From: Macrocystis pyrifera
Lineage: Eukaryota; Sar; Phaeophyceae; Laminariales; Laminariaceae
Length of the DNA stretch: 64,000 nt
Assembly: GCA_031763025.1 (NCBI GenBank)
Contig: JASSKH010000044.1
Location: 806,001 to 870,000, forward strand
Reading direction: 5' to 3'
Shown piece by piece: positions 46,474 through 59,419 of the stretch. The stretch's first letter is position 1, and each line of letters begins with the position of its first letter. Below the pieces are notes generated by a model. It was not told where the DNA came from and ran no database searches. It saw only the letters and a list, made by a program, of their open reading frames with translations. The translations under genes and the position numbers were made by a program.

Positions 46474-46970
46474 GTTGCGTTGATATTTACTTTCTATGGC
46501 GGAGGAGGAAACCTACAATCAGCAGTCTCAATAGTACAGGTACTGATACTGGTACTGCTGTAAATGTTCTCCGAAATATGCCAGGTGGCGTGGAACATCG
46601 ATGACCACGTTACAAGAATGAACTTCAGTTCGAGCGAGACAAGGAGCAAAACAAGAAGCAACTTGAACTGAAGTACATGGTACAACCTGGACCATGTGGG
46701 TGGTTAGACGAAAACAGCCGGGGGTGTTTCAAAAGGGTGTACAAAAAATCGCACTCGGGTGAACTATTAGCAAGCGAGGTGGTCAAGACAGGAAAAGAAG
46801 CGACTTCACCCTGACCGTGTGAATCCCAGCGAAGTTTCTCGACACGACGACACTGAGACCAAGCCGGCCAGAGGCGCCATTTCGTTCCTGTCGAGCCGCT
46901 ACGCTCGGGCGAACTATAAGCGAGCGATGTCGGTAACCCTCTTGAATAAACGCCGGTAAAGGGGTGATAG

Positions 46971-47624
46971 CTACGATAGGACAACGACCTTCATGGTGGG
47001 CGACTCGAGCTTGCATTAGGAAAGGCGGAGCGATGTCGACTACAACATTCACCATCACCATGTGAATCATGGGTTCGCCACCACGACGACCGAGACAAAG
47101 AAATCAGAAAGTGCTCAAGTTCGTCGGTATAGTAGCACTCCTGTGGTCCTACGTAAAAATGTTGTAGCGTCTACAAAGAATTGAAAGCGCGTACAGGAGA
47201 AGCGAACACAGGGAAAATGATACCTCGGCGCTGACTCACTTTGCTTCCCTTCATCACGTCGTCCGGTGGTGGCGCTGAGTACTCGGTCCTTCGGGCGTAT
47301 CTGACGACTCCAGCCAGCGAAAACTCGCCTGGTCTATACTGCTGCTGGTGGTGTTGTGGTTTTGTAGATGTGATGATGTTGTCTAAACAGTGTGTGCCTC
47401 GGTCACTCGTTTCGTGCGAAACAAGCCGGGAGGTCAAGGAACGATTGAAGGCCGTGGCGCTCGGAGAAGGTAGAGGTCGAGGAAGGTCTTCTCCGGAAGA
47501 AAACTAACGCTTGGCGTTCGGAGGCATCGATCACGTGCCGCGTGGCGTCAGGGTTACCGGTATCACTTCCGAGCAGGGGAAACTGATATGGGTGTGAGTT
47601 GGGTTGTCTGGAAAGTGGGGGCAC
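46971..47624 (-). CDS. Array gene J, unit 3 (altered middle)
   Basis: An insertion and a later deletion shift and restore the frame in exon 2, replacing the segment before DDVMKGSK. The last acceptor is changed by one base. Confidence 0.35.
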
Positions 47625-48170
47625 ATGGGCGAGGCAGACACTATGTTGGTCTTGGCTTAACGATGTGTTAGGCCGAGTTTTAGCAGACTAAGTTTTGTTG
47701 AGTCCACAGTAAAATCGTTTCTTGCTGTCCAACTGAAATTATCGTCGCGCTATTGGTCTAAATCATGTTGAACCGACGGAATAAAACGAGCCAATGAGGT
47801 GGGGCAATTTTGGTTGTTGTATACTGGCACACTGGCACAGTGAAAAAAATAGCGCTGTTTTGTTTAATTCCGCCGCACGGTTGACGAGAACCAGATTGCG
47901 TACTGTAATAATAGGTGCGAATGTTATACTCGTACCAGGTATCTCTTATTTGTCTCGGTATGGACCACGAGGTATCTCGCGCTCCTAAATGTACCTTTGT
48001 ACAGAAGTAGAATGTCGAGGCATCCGTATACACTCGTATGTCGACGTTGCGGTGCAGACAGCCTTGTCTTCCGTGTGAAAGCCCATTAATAGATCGGACG
48101 TGACAGGGTTGTATTATTGCAGTACCATGGTAGGTACGATCGTTGGGATCCGTGTGACCCGATCCTTGCC

Positions 48171-48564
48171 TTAGGGGTAAGCCTTCTCAGCATGCATGTA
48201 CGCCATGCTTTGCTTGCAGTATGTCGTGCGTATGACGAGGCTTTCTCGGCTCTTCTGCTTGACGGAGTGTGTGGGCACAGCAGCATGGTGATAGAGTATC
48301 CGGCGTACCAAAACACCTAGATCTTGAGGATATAGTTACAGCAAAAAGATCGCGATGCCGACGCTTGAATTCGGTTATGCGATGTTTGTTGATGAGGTTG
48401 TTGTATTGCTGTTGATGTCGTGAAGGCCGTGGTTGAGTTTCAAATTGATATTGAAAGCCATGTCGAAGTACTACACACACCCCAGTGTTGCGCTGCCCAC
48501 AAAACACAAGAAGAACTCCCTTCAACAAATATGTCAGAAGCACGTCTGCCAAGGCGTTTTCCAC
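48171..48564 (-). pseudogene. Array gene K, unit 3 end
   Basis: Middle exon open, but a 4-base loss shifts the last exon. Confidence 0.4.
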
Positions 48565-49215
48565 AAGACATTTCGTTTTTCTGCTCTACTAGCTTAACGT
48601 TTCCATCAAGCTAAAATTTGGCAAGGCACAGATATGAACTCCTTATTAGTGCAATTCAGTGAGGGTGTCAAAGCGGCAGCACTTTCGGCGTCCTCTTTCG
48701 AGGCGGACCTCGTGTTTGAGGTTCGAAAATATATATGTGTGGTTCCCGGCACCTCCTGAATTTTCATGTTCTTGTGCTGTTTGTAGTCGCGTGTTTCTTT
48801 TTCTGCTGTACCATGAGAAGGAGGTACGTACTGATACGACAGCTTCTGGGCTTCTGGATTCCTCCTGCTCGTGTGTTCTGCGACAGAAAAACAAAACAAT
48901 GGGGACAGTAAAAAAACCAGAGAATTCAAGCGCCTGGAACCACATTGTCTATCTTCAGTGTGACGAGGTCCGCCCCGAAAGAGGGCACGAAGAGTGTTGT
49001 CGCTTTGGCACCCTCACGGGAGTGCACCAAGGAGCTCATATCTGCCCGGTTGAATTTTGTCTCGTTTGAAACGTTCGGAGCTAGAGCAGACGAACGAAAA
49101 CTCCTCAGAAAATACCACGGCGGCAGACGTGATTCCAGTGTCTTTGTTGTCGGGAGTTCAGGCAATATTATATAATTGTTTTGTAGGGAAGGCAGTGTAA
49201 CACATGTGTACAGGG
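48465..49215. repeat. Inverted repeat at unit 3/4 junction
   Basis: Same structure, core at 48804-48842. Confidence 0.8.
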
Positions 49216-49352
49216 ACCCTGTGCCCCCCGTACTGTACATGTTTATGCCCGATTGTGAGATCGACTACTTCGCGAGTTTGAGCTCACATGAAAGGGACGT
49301 TTTCTCTTGCAAACCTCCATCTGCATTTAGCGCCTATAATAGATATAAATAG
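49117..49352 (+). pseudogene. Array gene A, unit 4 (start codon ACG)
   Basis: As in unit 1, ACG replaces the ATG; exon 2 is otherwise open to the same stop. Confidence 0.4.
49344..49351 (+). promoter_or_regulatory. TATA box candidate for gene B (unit 4)
   Basis: tataaata lies 44-51 bp upstream of the gene B ATG and is present at the same place in units 1, 2, 4 and 5. It overlaps the gene A stop codon, so conservation has two possible causes. Confidence 0.35.
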
Positions 49353-49394
49353 CCCATGTGTGTACGCACAATAGATCGAAACGCCGGGTCGACG

Positions 49395-49686
49395 ATGGAG
49401 GAAGAGGTACTACGTGGTACACAAGGCTCTTCTCGCGATAATGATGGAGGCATTCATCCTGACGATAGTAGTGGAGAAACGGGGGGGGGCGCTATATGGC
49501 CCCAGATCTACGTTAGAGGAGTGGAGCTGGAGAAGAAGGCAAACGGTAAAGCAGAGCAAACACACGCTATTGATACTATAGTACAGTACGTACACTGTCG
49601 TAATGCTACTTCTCTTTTAAACAGGAGATGAGATCCGCGAAAAAACGTACCGCAGGAGGAGGTATACATACTTCAGAAAATTATGA
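49395..49686 (+). CDS. Array gene B (unit 4): small acidic/basic two-exon protein
   Basis: Function unknown. Exon 1 (49395-49545) encodes an acidic, glycine-rich start (MEEEVLRGTQG, then DDSSGETGGG) and WPQIYVRGVELEKKAN. A 79-nt intron (49546-49624, gtaaag...aaacag with a pyrimidine-rich end) is followed by exon 2 (49625-49686), GDEIREKTYRRRRYTYF, then a stop. Total 70 residues. The frame depends on a 9-G tract in exon 1. Units 1-3 have 10 G, which shifts the frame to an early stop, and unit 5 has 11 G plus a small deletion. Only this copy is fully open. Confidence 0.45.
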
Positions 49687-49938
49687 AATACGTCAACCGT
49701 TAGTCCAACTTATTCAATAGTTGATATTCAACTCTTATTGTACAAAAGGGGCGGTATAAAAACCACAATCGTAAGGAATGATTCCGTCTACAGCGAGGAT
49801 TAGTGTTGTACTTCTACAGCAGCAGCACTAAGTGCTGGGCATCAGATTGGTTTGGCGCAGTTTAACGAACAATCAAGAAACAAAATCGTTGCATATATCC
49901 CGAAACCAGCAAGCACAGAACAATGTGTATCCTAATAT

Positions 49939-49944
49939 TTTATT
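49939..49944 (-). terminator. Poly(A) signal of gene C (unit 4)
   Basis: AATAAA on the minus strand 43 nt downstream of the gene C stop. Also present in units 2 and 5, absent in units 1 and 3 where gene C has a nonsense codon. Confidence 0.4.
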
Positions 49945-49986
49945 AGGGCACGCGCGTTACTTACTCCACCGACTGAGCGGCTGACA

Positions 49987-50375
49987 TCACAAGAAGATCG
50001 AAAACGTGACCCTCTCACAGCTTCGGCCGTGACGAGTCGCGCAGATTGCGTCTCGGGGCCATACCTGCGTCGAGTTTCAGTAACACTCCGACCCGAAATA
50101 TACAAACGAAGGATTGCTCTATAAACAGTACAGTATACCATTGAGTCTACCCTTCTACGTTTTTCCCAAAATAAACTGAGACAAAGCTGGCTGCTCAAGT
50201 CTCTCCTGACTAAGACAGACGAGTGCCATCCTTCTGAAAATAACGATCGGCCTGATCCTGTTATTCGCGGAGAATAAACGACGTTGACAACTCTAGCACG
50301 AAGCTCGTAAGGGCAAATCCTCTTGTCGGTGCTCGCTGGTGATGTCTTCCGAACGCCGAAATCTTGATAATCCAT
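49987..50375 (-). CDS. Array gene C (unit 4)
   Basis: Function unknown. Exon 1 (50375-50065) starts MDYQDFGVRKTSPASTDK and contains WHSSVLVRRDLSSQLCL. A 44-nt intron (50064-50021, gtatgg...gaag) leads to exon 2 (50020-49987), ending TFSIFL and TGA: 114 residues in all. Phase matches across the splice, and the short exon 2 keeps its frame in units 1, 2 and 4 while varying at two codons. An AATAAA lies 43 nt downstream. Other copies are broken, so this is the reference. It is basic, with no signal peptide or obvious domain. Confidence 0.5.
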
Positions 50376-50655
50376 TATGCTGGCATCCGTTCATAATAAC
50401 GCTGGAGGTACAGTAAGCAGCAGTAGGGATTAACATACATATACCAGTAAACGAAAGAAATATCAAACAAATGGTAGACCACGAATAGTACCCCATCAAA
50501 TTACGAAAGACGCCAGATATTTCGCATATTCAAGAATCGAGAACAGACGAAAAAGAGAAGAAGTACTAGAATGTATGGGACAAAACGTCTACGACATGGT
50601 CTCGGTTAGACTCCGGACCGGTGGTTGCGACGCGAACGATGTGGAATAGATGGAC

Positions 50656-50679
50656 GGGGGGGGGGGGGGGGAGGGGGGG
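50656..50679. repeat. G-tract, unit 4 (one A)
   Basis: Same position in the unit. Confidence 0.8.
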
Positions 50680-50770
50680 CTGGCTGCTTCCGAAGAGTAG
50701 GTGTGTTTTGTTGTCGATACACCACCGTACGTAGAGTGATAACCCAAACCCCGACCGCCTAGGATTGTTT

Positions 50771-51398
50771 TCAGAGTGACGAGGGGTGATGTGGTGTTGC
50801 GCTACTGTGTGTATTGGGTGTCTGCGTATGCTTGATGTCGATGGATAGTTCTAGCAGGCTATGGCGTTGGAAATCAATGAACTGTACATTAAATGTAGGC
50901 ACCACAAGCAAAACCGACAGCATATAATTCTCATACTAATAGTATTGAACGAAAACCTAACGTACTGGCATAGCGTACCGTAGTGACCTTAAACAAACAC
51001 ATACATACCTGCGGTTTCAACGGCCAAACGGTGCGAGGGTAACCAGTACTATTGGCCTTGGGCTGCTCCCGCAAAGTACGAGTATACTCCACACTGCCGA
51101 TACTCGAACGGAATGTTATGAGAACACTAAGGATACCATCTGCAGCAGTAGCACTCACAGCCTCTAACATGCGGGGGAGGGGGAGCACGTATTCCCATCT
51201 ACTGAAATAGTATGAGCATATACTCCACAAGGCCGACATCCAAAAGAGATGCTAGAATTTAGAGCTAAAAGGCCGTTCGCAATGGTTGTACTCACATCGT
51301 CTAGCACACTGCGTATCGAAAGTAGGAGTGATGAGAGTTCGACTAAAGGCCGGCCAAGACACTTGAGGATACCAACAACCGCTGCTCGGAAGTAGCAT
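50771..51398 (-). pseudogene. Array gene D, unit 4
   Basis: Exon 1 open; TAG in exon 2. Confidence 0.35.
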
Positions 51399-52454
51399 GG
51401 GATTCCGATATGGGAGTCTGATAGGAACCCTTTAACACCACCAAGTCGTTTGCGAATCCCATGAAAGCACTGCGGGAGAACCATGGAAGCAGCGTGGATA
51501 TTCCTTGGACGTTCCATGGGAGTTCCATGCGGGCCTTAGAAACGCATGGACCGAATAATAGCTACCCTGGGAGCACTACGGTAGACTGGGTACCTGGTAT
51601 ATCATTCCATGAGAGGTCCATGGGACAACCATGGCACCTCATAGCAAATAGAACTTTCACGGCACACCGATTACCCCTCTTCTTTCACGTTGTGCAAACG
51701 CGGTATACCTCGGACATACCATCAAATTCCCACCTTATGATGCTGCTGTGTTTGAGCAGATGGATAATCCAAAATCTGTAGAGGTTGCTCATGTTTTTGG
51801 GTGGGAGCCGCACAATCTGAATAATCTACCTTCAAACGGACTTGTTTTCTCGGGGTTAAATATGTACTACGGATAGTATGCAGACCCTGCACAGCTTCTC
51901 AAACTGGCAACTACAGATCATCTACGACTCGGTAGATCATTATCTGTCGCAAATGCGGGATGTTTCTTTGTCAGCGAGCGCTCCCGTCGGCAGCCGGCTT
52001 AAACGTTAACAGGTGACCGTGCTTGTAACCACAGTGATACCCACAGCCTAGCCCCTACCGCGGTACAGTACAAGCGTGGACGGGACCCGCTGCCTTTGTC
52101 GTGATATATATATAAACATGGCGACAGGACAGGAGTTCTACAGTGGGCGCGCAGCTTTTAGAACGATGAACACATCGCAAGGTGTTTGCAGACTTGTCTG
52201 CGTTTGGTGGAATTGGCATCGTTCAGTTATGTCTGGAAAAGTGCTTAGAAGGTCTGCCGTTCCAATTGGCTTACGGTAACGCTCTGTGGACTTTTTAGTC
52301 GCGGGACGGTTCACTAGTATGGTGCTTACAGCCACACGCCTTAGGTTTGACCGCAACCTATTACGATAACACTAGAAGGTGGGGTGCTGTCCACGCTTGT
52401 GGTGACACTCCAGTAGTGACTACTCCACAGAGTTGGGTGCAGTAATGACGTTTG

Positions 52455-52734
52455 TTATGACAAATACAGTAGACTACTATAGAGATTGCGGTAGCTTCGA
52501 AAATAGTGAGTACTGTGAGATAATCGCTGAAGCAACGACTGCTGAATAACAGAACGAGGATATTGGAGAGAGGATGCCGAGAGTTGAACACACGCGTTGC
52601 ACATGAAAGTTGAAAGTGTGTGTCTGCATTTCACGTAATCGAATACCTGCGAGGATTGAAGGTTAACGTCTGCCTTGAACACAGCCTGGAGCAGGTGGTG
52701 GCACAGTGTCACCCCGTGGGGACTGGTAAAACTC
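52455..52734 (-). CDS. Array gene E, unit 4
   Basis: Same two exons, open in phase. Confidence 0.4.
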
Positions 52735-53129
52735 CTATCTCACATCCTGCACGAGTAAGGGGGACTGGTGGCACGATCTTTGGAATCGTTCGTTTGACAG
52801 CTGTATGTTTGAGTGCGCCACCGACAAGAGATACTAGTAGCGTGAACTGACGGTACGCTTTATAGTAGTGCTGGGATCGCTTTCATCACCGCTGCATGCT
52901 TGAGTGCGGCAACAACGAGAGGTGCTATAACGTCACCTGGCGATACGCTCTACAGAGGTACTGGGATCATTGTATTGGCCGCTGCGTATTCGCGTGTGAT
53001 AATGAAAACGTGTACGTGTAGCGCGAAATATACCCGGTACGCTGTATTGTTGGGTCGTGGTGTTGAATGATTTCATGTTTACCTGCGACGACAGCAATGC
53101 GCATGGGTAGCCCGAACGGACCGCACGCT

Positions 53130-53408
53130 CTACAGTACGCACTGTAGTGTGGAGGCATGCTCATGGCCACTGCCATGCTTAGCTGCGGCGACAATATTGC
53201 ATACGGTAGCTCGAACTTGCTGCACGATAAAAATTGGACCCTTTGCTTGACGGCTGCATGTTCGATAGCAACGACGAAAGACCGTGCGGGTGGATGGCGA
53301 ACTCACGGCACTCTCTCGTGGCTCATCCGCATCACCCTGCATATTTGGGTGGGCTTTGGAAGCATTGATTGCTGGATTGAGATCGATAAATTGTGATGGA
53401 CGAAGCAT
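53130..53408 (-). CDS. Array gene F (unit 4)
   Basis: Function unknown. An ATG frame of 92 codons: MLRPSQFIDLNPAINASK, then AHPNMQGDADEPRESA and a C-terminal FIVQQVRATVCNIVAAAK. Unit 3 has the same length. In units 1 and 2 the frame stops after 60 codons because of a one-base difference near ...QANAPTF. A variable pyrimidine-rich tract lies ~70 nt upstream, followed by gccag, so an upstream exon is likely. Confidence 0.4.
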   Translation of the reverse strand: MLRPSQFIDLNPAINASKAHPNMQGDADEPRESAVSSPSTRTVFRRCYRTCSRQAKGPIFIVQQVRATVCNIVAAAKHGSGHEHASTLQCVL

Positions 53409-53430
53409 TTGACGCCGGGAGGAAAGCGTT

Positions 53431-54033
53431 TTACGGTGCGGCTACTGTTCGCCGCTGGCAGTTCGATGCGTGTATTAAGAAAAAAAAAAAAGGAGGCAGT
53501 AAGAGTGCCAGGACAGCGCATTCAAATATATTTGCTATTGTCTCGGGAGAAGCCGTTGCTGACGTTGCGTTCACGTATATAAGTTTTTTCGCCCGCTGAA
53601 ACGCGTTATCCGCCGATGCCACATAGGCATCCACTATTGTAGGCACACAGAGAACGAAACGCGCGATACCACCGTAAACCACATAACAGCACACCAACAG
53701 CCCATATAGGAGGTTTTGGTTATTCTTACCATTATGCCATGGAGACGACCATGTGGCTCCCATCACCCCACCTTCACACCACCACAACCGGTCCGAGTTG
53801 CAACGGACACGATCGGTTGGCAAAAAAATGCTATAAATGAACCCGACCGGGCACGTTTCTCCTTGTAAACACGCGAACGGAAAGGAAACACACACAAGAC
53901 TCGCTATGCACATGCCAGGGAACTGACATTTCTTGAGACGTTTACCATGCCATGGCCTTGGACCCAGGGGTGCATTGCATCCCATGGCCTTGAGCACCAC
54001 CACCCTTCCGTTCCGAACCCACGGAACAGACAT
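53431..54033 (-). CDS. Possible upstream coding region of gene F (unit 4)
   Basis: 200-codon counterpart of the unit 1 frame, with the same hydrophobic segment. Confidence 0.25.
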   Translation of the reverse strand: MSVPWVRNGRVVVLKAMGCNAPLGPRPWHGKRLKKCQFPGMCIASLVCVSFPFACLQGETCPVGFIYSIFLPTDRVRCNSDRLWWCEGGVMGATWSSPWHNGKNNQNLLYGLLVCCYVVYGGIARFVLCVPTIVDAYVASADNAFQRAKKLIYVNATSATASPETIANIFECAVLALLLPPFFFFLIHASNCQRRTVAAP

Positions 54034-54289
54034 TTTGCCTAACCAGGATTCACTCCCACCCCATTAGACTTGCAAAACACGCGATGGTTTCGCGCAAGCA
54101 TTCAAACCAATACAACCAAAACCAACCATATGTCTCCGTGCGAACAAACTAGAGCCCATTCAAACACCACGCACATACACATGCCGCAACTCGAGAGACA
54201 CCCTTCCACATGCAATTATGCTTATAGAGACTGAACACCATACATCTCGCATCAAGCCTCGCCTTTGGCTTGCTACAGGCCGTCAGACT

Positions 54290-55397
54290 TTACATCCACA
54301 ACCGAGCCCGTGAAAGGCAAGCGTCGATCGCGCGCGAGCACCAGCGTCGGATCGCGTTGCCTCCCGGCAAGCGGGCCACCAGCTGGTCTACCATTGACAA
54401 GGGCTGTCGAGCCACGACAACCTCCGCTGCGGGCGAGGCAAGTTCCACGCAAGGGTGAAACACAACACCTTGTTCTGATGGTTCCGAGGAGTGGTACACG
54501 TGTGAAGAGGCGAGAGATGGCGAGCAGCATGTCGCTCTTGATGCCCTTGAGCGCGATGGCGCGGGAACAGTGCTGCTGCTCCTGGCGGGCGAAGATAGGG
54601 GGTTCTGCTTCGTGCCGTACTCCATCAAGCCAGCCAAGTATACCGCTTTCTTGAGCGTCGCTAACTCGGTGTGTTCTTTTTTCTTGGAGTCGAGGAACTG
54701 TAGCAGTGACGGTAAGCGAGAGACGAAAGGGGGAGACGAGGCATCCCGAGGCGTCAGCACCGATATTATCATGCACATGTCACTAGTATCGCGATGGGTA
54801 TGTTGTTAGATTGAGAAAACTTCAGTACCAGTCCTTCCGGGTGCACGGGTGAGTCGTGCCTAAGATCTTGAGGCACGCTTTGCAACATGCGTGAAAGAAA
54901 CACAGAAGGATCACGTTATCACTATTTCCAATGCGATGCACCAGTCGTGCCTCGAGCGCGATGTGGGCGTAAGAGAAAGTCCTCACATCCTGTCACAATC
55001 CATCATTTGTCAGTACCTATTGTACACCAATATGTATATATTCCGCGCCAAACTACGCCAGGATATATCGAAGGGAAACAACAAGCGACTTATCACTGAC
55101 TACCGATCTGCCCAAAGCACGCATGAAAACATGCAGATATATAGGCATGCATACACGAATACACACGTACACACACATTCAAACAATACGCACCTTGTAC
55201 ACGTTTCCCTCTAGCGCTGCACCACAGCTCTTGGCTTGCCAAGCGACAATCCCGCGCAAGCCCTCCATCATTGTCTCCGTGACGACCAGGCTTTGTCGTG
55301 CTCTGGGAAAATATCGAGTACAAGTACGTCCCATACACGGCCACAAGGCGTTAAGGGCCAACGTCTGCGCATACAATCGGTCCTCGCCACGAACCAT
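54290..55397 (-). CDS. Array gene G, unit 4
   Basis: All seven exons open in phase, same stop as unit 1. Confidence 0.5.
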
Positions 55398-55534
55398 CTC
55401 ACGAGTAACAGGGTGTCAAGAGCGCATATTGGTTTGTGAACGAGAACTTTACACCCAGGACAAAAACTCAGACGAAATCACTACATGCAGATCGCAGTAA
55501 ACCAACACTCGAGTTTGCACAAAAACTCTTAAAT

Positions 55535-56258
55535 CTAAACTAAACCAAGTGGCATCTGGCCGACTGCTACAGTAGTTGTTGCTCTACATGTCAAAACAGT
55601 GTCGACCGTCCGAATGTCAGTATTCACGGGGTCATAACATGTGGACGCATGGGCGACCAAACTAGGGGCATATATGACTGCGCGCTCTTTCGTCCCAACT
55701 AAACCACCACACACAGCAACATGTATAGTATCCCCCCTACACTCGGTACAACGATGAGTACATAGGTGCGCCTAGTCTTTAGATCAGTTTCAGTACGTAC
55801 ATCACGCGCACATTACATGATCACGGCAGTATTGGGCGACATTTCATGGACAACAAACAACAAACGTACCGAATGGCGCGCTTAGCGCAGATCACCGCAT
55901 CCGACAGCGGCTCGATGGTCTCCAGAACTTCACGGAACCCCGCTCGGGTGCCTATCACTGCCAGCAGTGCCCCGTACTTGTGAAGCGCGTCGAGGAGTCC
56001 GTGGGTGGCCGACACAGGTGCTTCGCATACCAAGGAGACTGTTTTGAGCCGTCTGATGATGTCGAGCTTGAGTGGAGATGATGTCGCAACCTTTGTTTCG
56101 TTTAATTGTGAGCAGAAGAAGGAATCACGAGTGAGATGCACGTATGTACGTGTACATGACGGACATGCGGCTTTGAAGCTCGAGCATCCTCCTGAGTAGC
56201 CGGGCATGTTGGAACAGAAAGCACGAGTTCGAAGCTCTACGAGTCTAAATGCCCTCAT
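55535..56258 (-). CDS. Array gene H, unit 4
   Basis: Exons 56258-55870 and 55736-55535, both open; exon 1 ends CG/G instead of AG/G, still Arg. Confidence 0.5.
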
Positions 56259-56971
56259 TGAATATACCCCGATACGTTTTACTATACTTGTGCGGGTAAT
56301 AGTATGATACAATATGTGCTGTACCGAATGATGCCAGGTATAATATGATGGGCGGGCCAGTTGTAACTAGAGGCTAAAATGCATGTTCGATGTTGAAGCA
56401 ACACTTATACTTGCAATCGACACTGCATCTTCGGCAGCATTCATTCAACTACGTGCGGAGATTGCATGGATAGATACCTGGTGTATTTTCGACAAGCAAC
56501 ACGCAAGCACAGGAACAAACACCAGTTCCAATGGTTCTACAGCAACGGCGGCAGACGCGGCTGTGGTGGTGATGGTGGTGGTGGTTATCCTTAAAATATT
56601 GCTTCATTCGTATTGACACTTGAACAACATATATCTTCGGCAGCGGTCATACGTAGACTACGTGTAAGGATGTAAGCATCTAGCACAGCACAGAGGGAAA
56701 GCACCAATTCCAACGGTTCTACGGCGACGGCGTGAGTTCGCGCGGCCGTGGTAGTCAGTTCGAATACCTTAAACCGCCGCACATGTTCAATGCTGCACAG
56801 CGCATCCGTCGGTGGCTGCGACATATTTTATAGTAGTGATTAATGTTGAACGAGAATCGAGACCACACAGTGCCGGTGAAACAAAGAAACCCACAGATAT
56901 CATCCGAGTTCGACATCTGAAACCTGGTACGTCAAGACGTTTCGTTCGTTATTAACTGAAACATTTACCAG

Positions 56972-57306
56972 TAGAAATGCTCCGTATCAAGCCATGAAAG
57001 CAGGGTTGCCGGGGATGTCAAGGCATGAGCGGCGGGAGGTTTTAAGTACGATATTCCAGCAGTTCATGTCGAGAGTTGTATATTTCGTATATCGAAACTC
57101 CCAGTGCGATGAGATACCCCCACGATACGATATCCGACGCCATCGCGGGGACCAATGGTGTCTGTTTACGGTCTAGGGTTCGCCCGTCAAGCCCTCCAGG
57201 TACTTAGAATATTCTTTACTGTTTGGATATAGGTCTTTGACGGCTGACCGTCAGTTGTTGACTGGTGGCCGCGATCAATACGTACGGTATGTCGGTACTT
57301 CTGTAG
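56972..57306 (+). pseudogene. Array gene I, unit 4
   Basis: An extra C in the ccccc run after DEIP shifts the frame. Confidence 0.4.
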
Positions 57307-57802
57307 GTTGAATTGGTATTTCCTTTCTTTGGCGGAGGAGGAACCCTACAGTCAGCAGTCTCAATAGTACAGGTACTGATACTGGCACTGCTGTAAATGT
57401 TCTCCGAAATATGCCAAGTAGCGTGGAACATCGATGACCACGTTACAAGAATGAACTTCAGTTCGAGCGAAACAAGGAGCAAAACGAGAAGCAACTTGAA
57501 CTGAAGTACATGACACAACCTGGACCATGTGGGTGGTTAGACGAAAACAGCCGGGAGTGTTTCAATTGGCGTAAAACAATCGCACTCGGGTGAACCATTA
57601 GCAAGCGAGGTGGTCAAGGCAGGAAAAGAAGCGACTTCACCCTGACCGTGTGAATCCCAGCGAAGTTTCTCGACACTGCGACACTGAGACCAAGCCGGCC
57701 ATGGGCGCCATTTCGTTCCTGTAGAGCCGCTACACTCGGGCGAACTATAAGCGAGCGATGTCGGTAACCCTCTTGACTAAGCGCCGGTAAAGTGGGTGAT
57801 AG

Positions 57803-58476
57803 CTACGATAGGACAACGACCTTCATGGTGGGCGACTCGAGCTGCAGTAGGAAACGCGGAGCGATGTCGACTACAACATTCACCATCACCATGTGAATCA
57901 TGGGTTCGCCACCACGACGACCGAGACAAATAAATCAGAAAGTGCTCAAGTTCGTCGGTACAGTAGCACTGCTGTGGTCCTACGTAAAAATGTTGTAGCG
58001 TCTACAAAGCATTGAAAGCGCGTACAGGAGAAGCAAACACAGGGAAAATGATACCTCGGCGCTGACTCACTTTGCTTCCCTTCATCACGTCGTCCATTTT
58101 GATGTGGTGGTGGCGCTGAGTACTCGGTCCTTCGGGCGTATCTGACGACTCCAGCCAGCGAACCTCGCCTGGTCTATACTGCTGCTGGTGGTGTTGTGGT
58201 TTTGTAGATGTGATGATGTTGTCTAAACAGTGTGTGCCTTGGTCACTCGTTCCGCGCGAAACAAGCCGGGAGGTCGCCGGCGAACACAAGGAACGATTGA
58301 AGGCCGTGGCGCTCGGAGAAGGTAGAGGTCGAGGAAGGTCTTCTCCGGAAGATCACTAGCGCTTGGCGTTCGGAGGTATCGATCACGTGCCGCGTGGTGT
58401 CAGGGTTACCGGTATCACTTTCGAGCAGGGGAAACTGATATGGGTGTGAGTTGGGTTGTCTGGAAAGTGGGGGCAC
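57803..58476 (-). CDS. Array gene J, unit 4
   Basis: Exons 58476-58295, 58245-58071 and 57841-57803, all open in phase and nearly identical to unit 1. Confidence 0.5.
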
Positions 58477-59023
58477 ATGGGCGAGGCAGACACTATGTTG
58501 GTCTCGGCTTAACGATGTGTTAGGCCGAGTTTTAGCGGACTAAGTTTTGTTGAGTCCACAGTAAAATCGTTTCTTGCTGTCGAACTGAAATTATCGTCGC
58601 GCTATTGGTCTAAATCATGTTGAACCGACGGAATAAAACAAGCCAATGACGTGGGGCAATTTTTGTTGTTGTATACTGGCACACTGGCACACTGAAAAAA
58701 ATAGTGCTGTTTCGTTTAATTCCGCCGCACGGTTGACGGGAACCAGATTGCGTACTGTAATAATAGGTGCGAATGTTATACTCGTACCAGGTATCCCTTA
58801 TTTGTCCTCGGTATGGACCACGAGGTATCTCGCGCTCCTAAATGTACCTTTGTAAAGATCTAAAATGTCGAGGCATCCGTATACACTCATATGTCGACGT
58901 TGTGGTGCAGACAGCTTTGTCTTCCGCGTGAAAGCCTATTAATAGATCGCGCGTGAAGCGATTGTATTATTGCAGTACCATGGTAGGTACGATCGTTGGT
59001 ATCCGTGCGACCCGATCCTTGCC

Positions 59024-59419
59024 TTAGGGGTAAGCCTTCTCAGCATGCATGTATGCTATTCTTTGTTTGCAGTATGTCGTGCGTATGACGAGGCTTTGTC
59101 GCCCGGCTCTTCTGCTCGACGGGGGTGTGTGGGCACAGCAGCATGGTGATAGAGTATCCGGCGTACCCAACACCTGGATCTTGAGGATATAATTACAGCA
59201 AAAAGATCATGAAGCCGACGTTGGAATTCGGTTATGCGCTGTTTGCTGATGATGTTGTTGTGCTGCTGTTGATCTCGTGAACGCCGTGGTTGAGTTTCAA
59301 ATTGATGTTGCAAGCCATGTCGAAGTGCTACACACACCTGTGTTGCACTCCCCACAAAACACAACAAGAACTCCCTTCAACAAAGATGTTGGAAGCACGT
59401 CTGCCGCTGCGTTTTCCAC
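59024..59419 (-). CDS. Array gene K, unit 4 end
   Basis: Exons to 59381, 59347-59174 and 59111-59024, open in phase as in unit 1. Confidence 0.5.

Larger units (their letters stand above)
37783..48634. repeat. Array unit 3
   Basis: 10,852 bp. It has the most broken gene copies; genes H and I remain readable. Confidence 0.9.
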
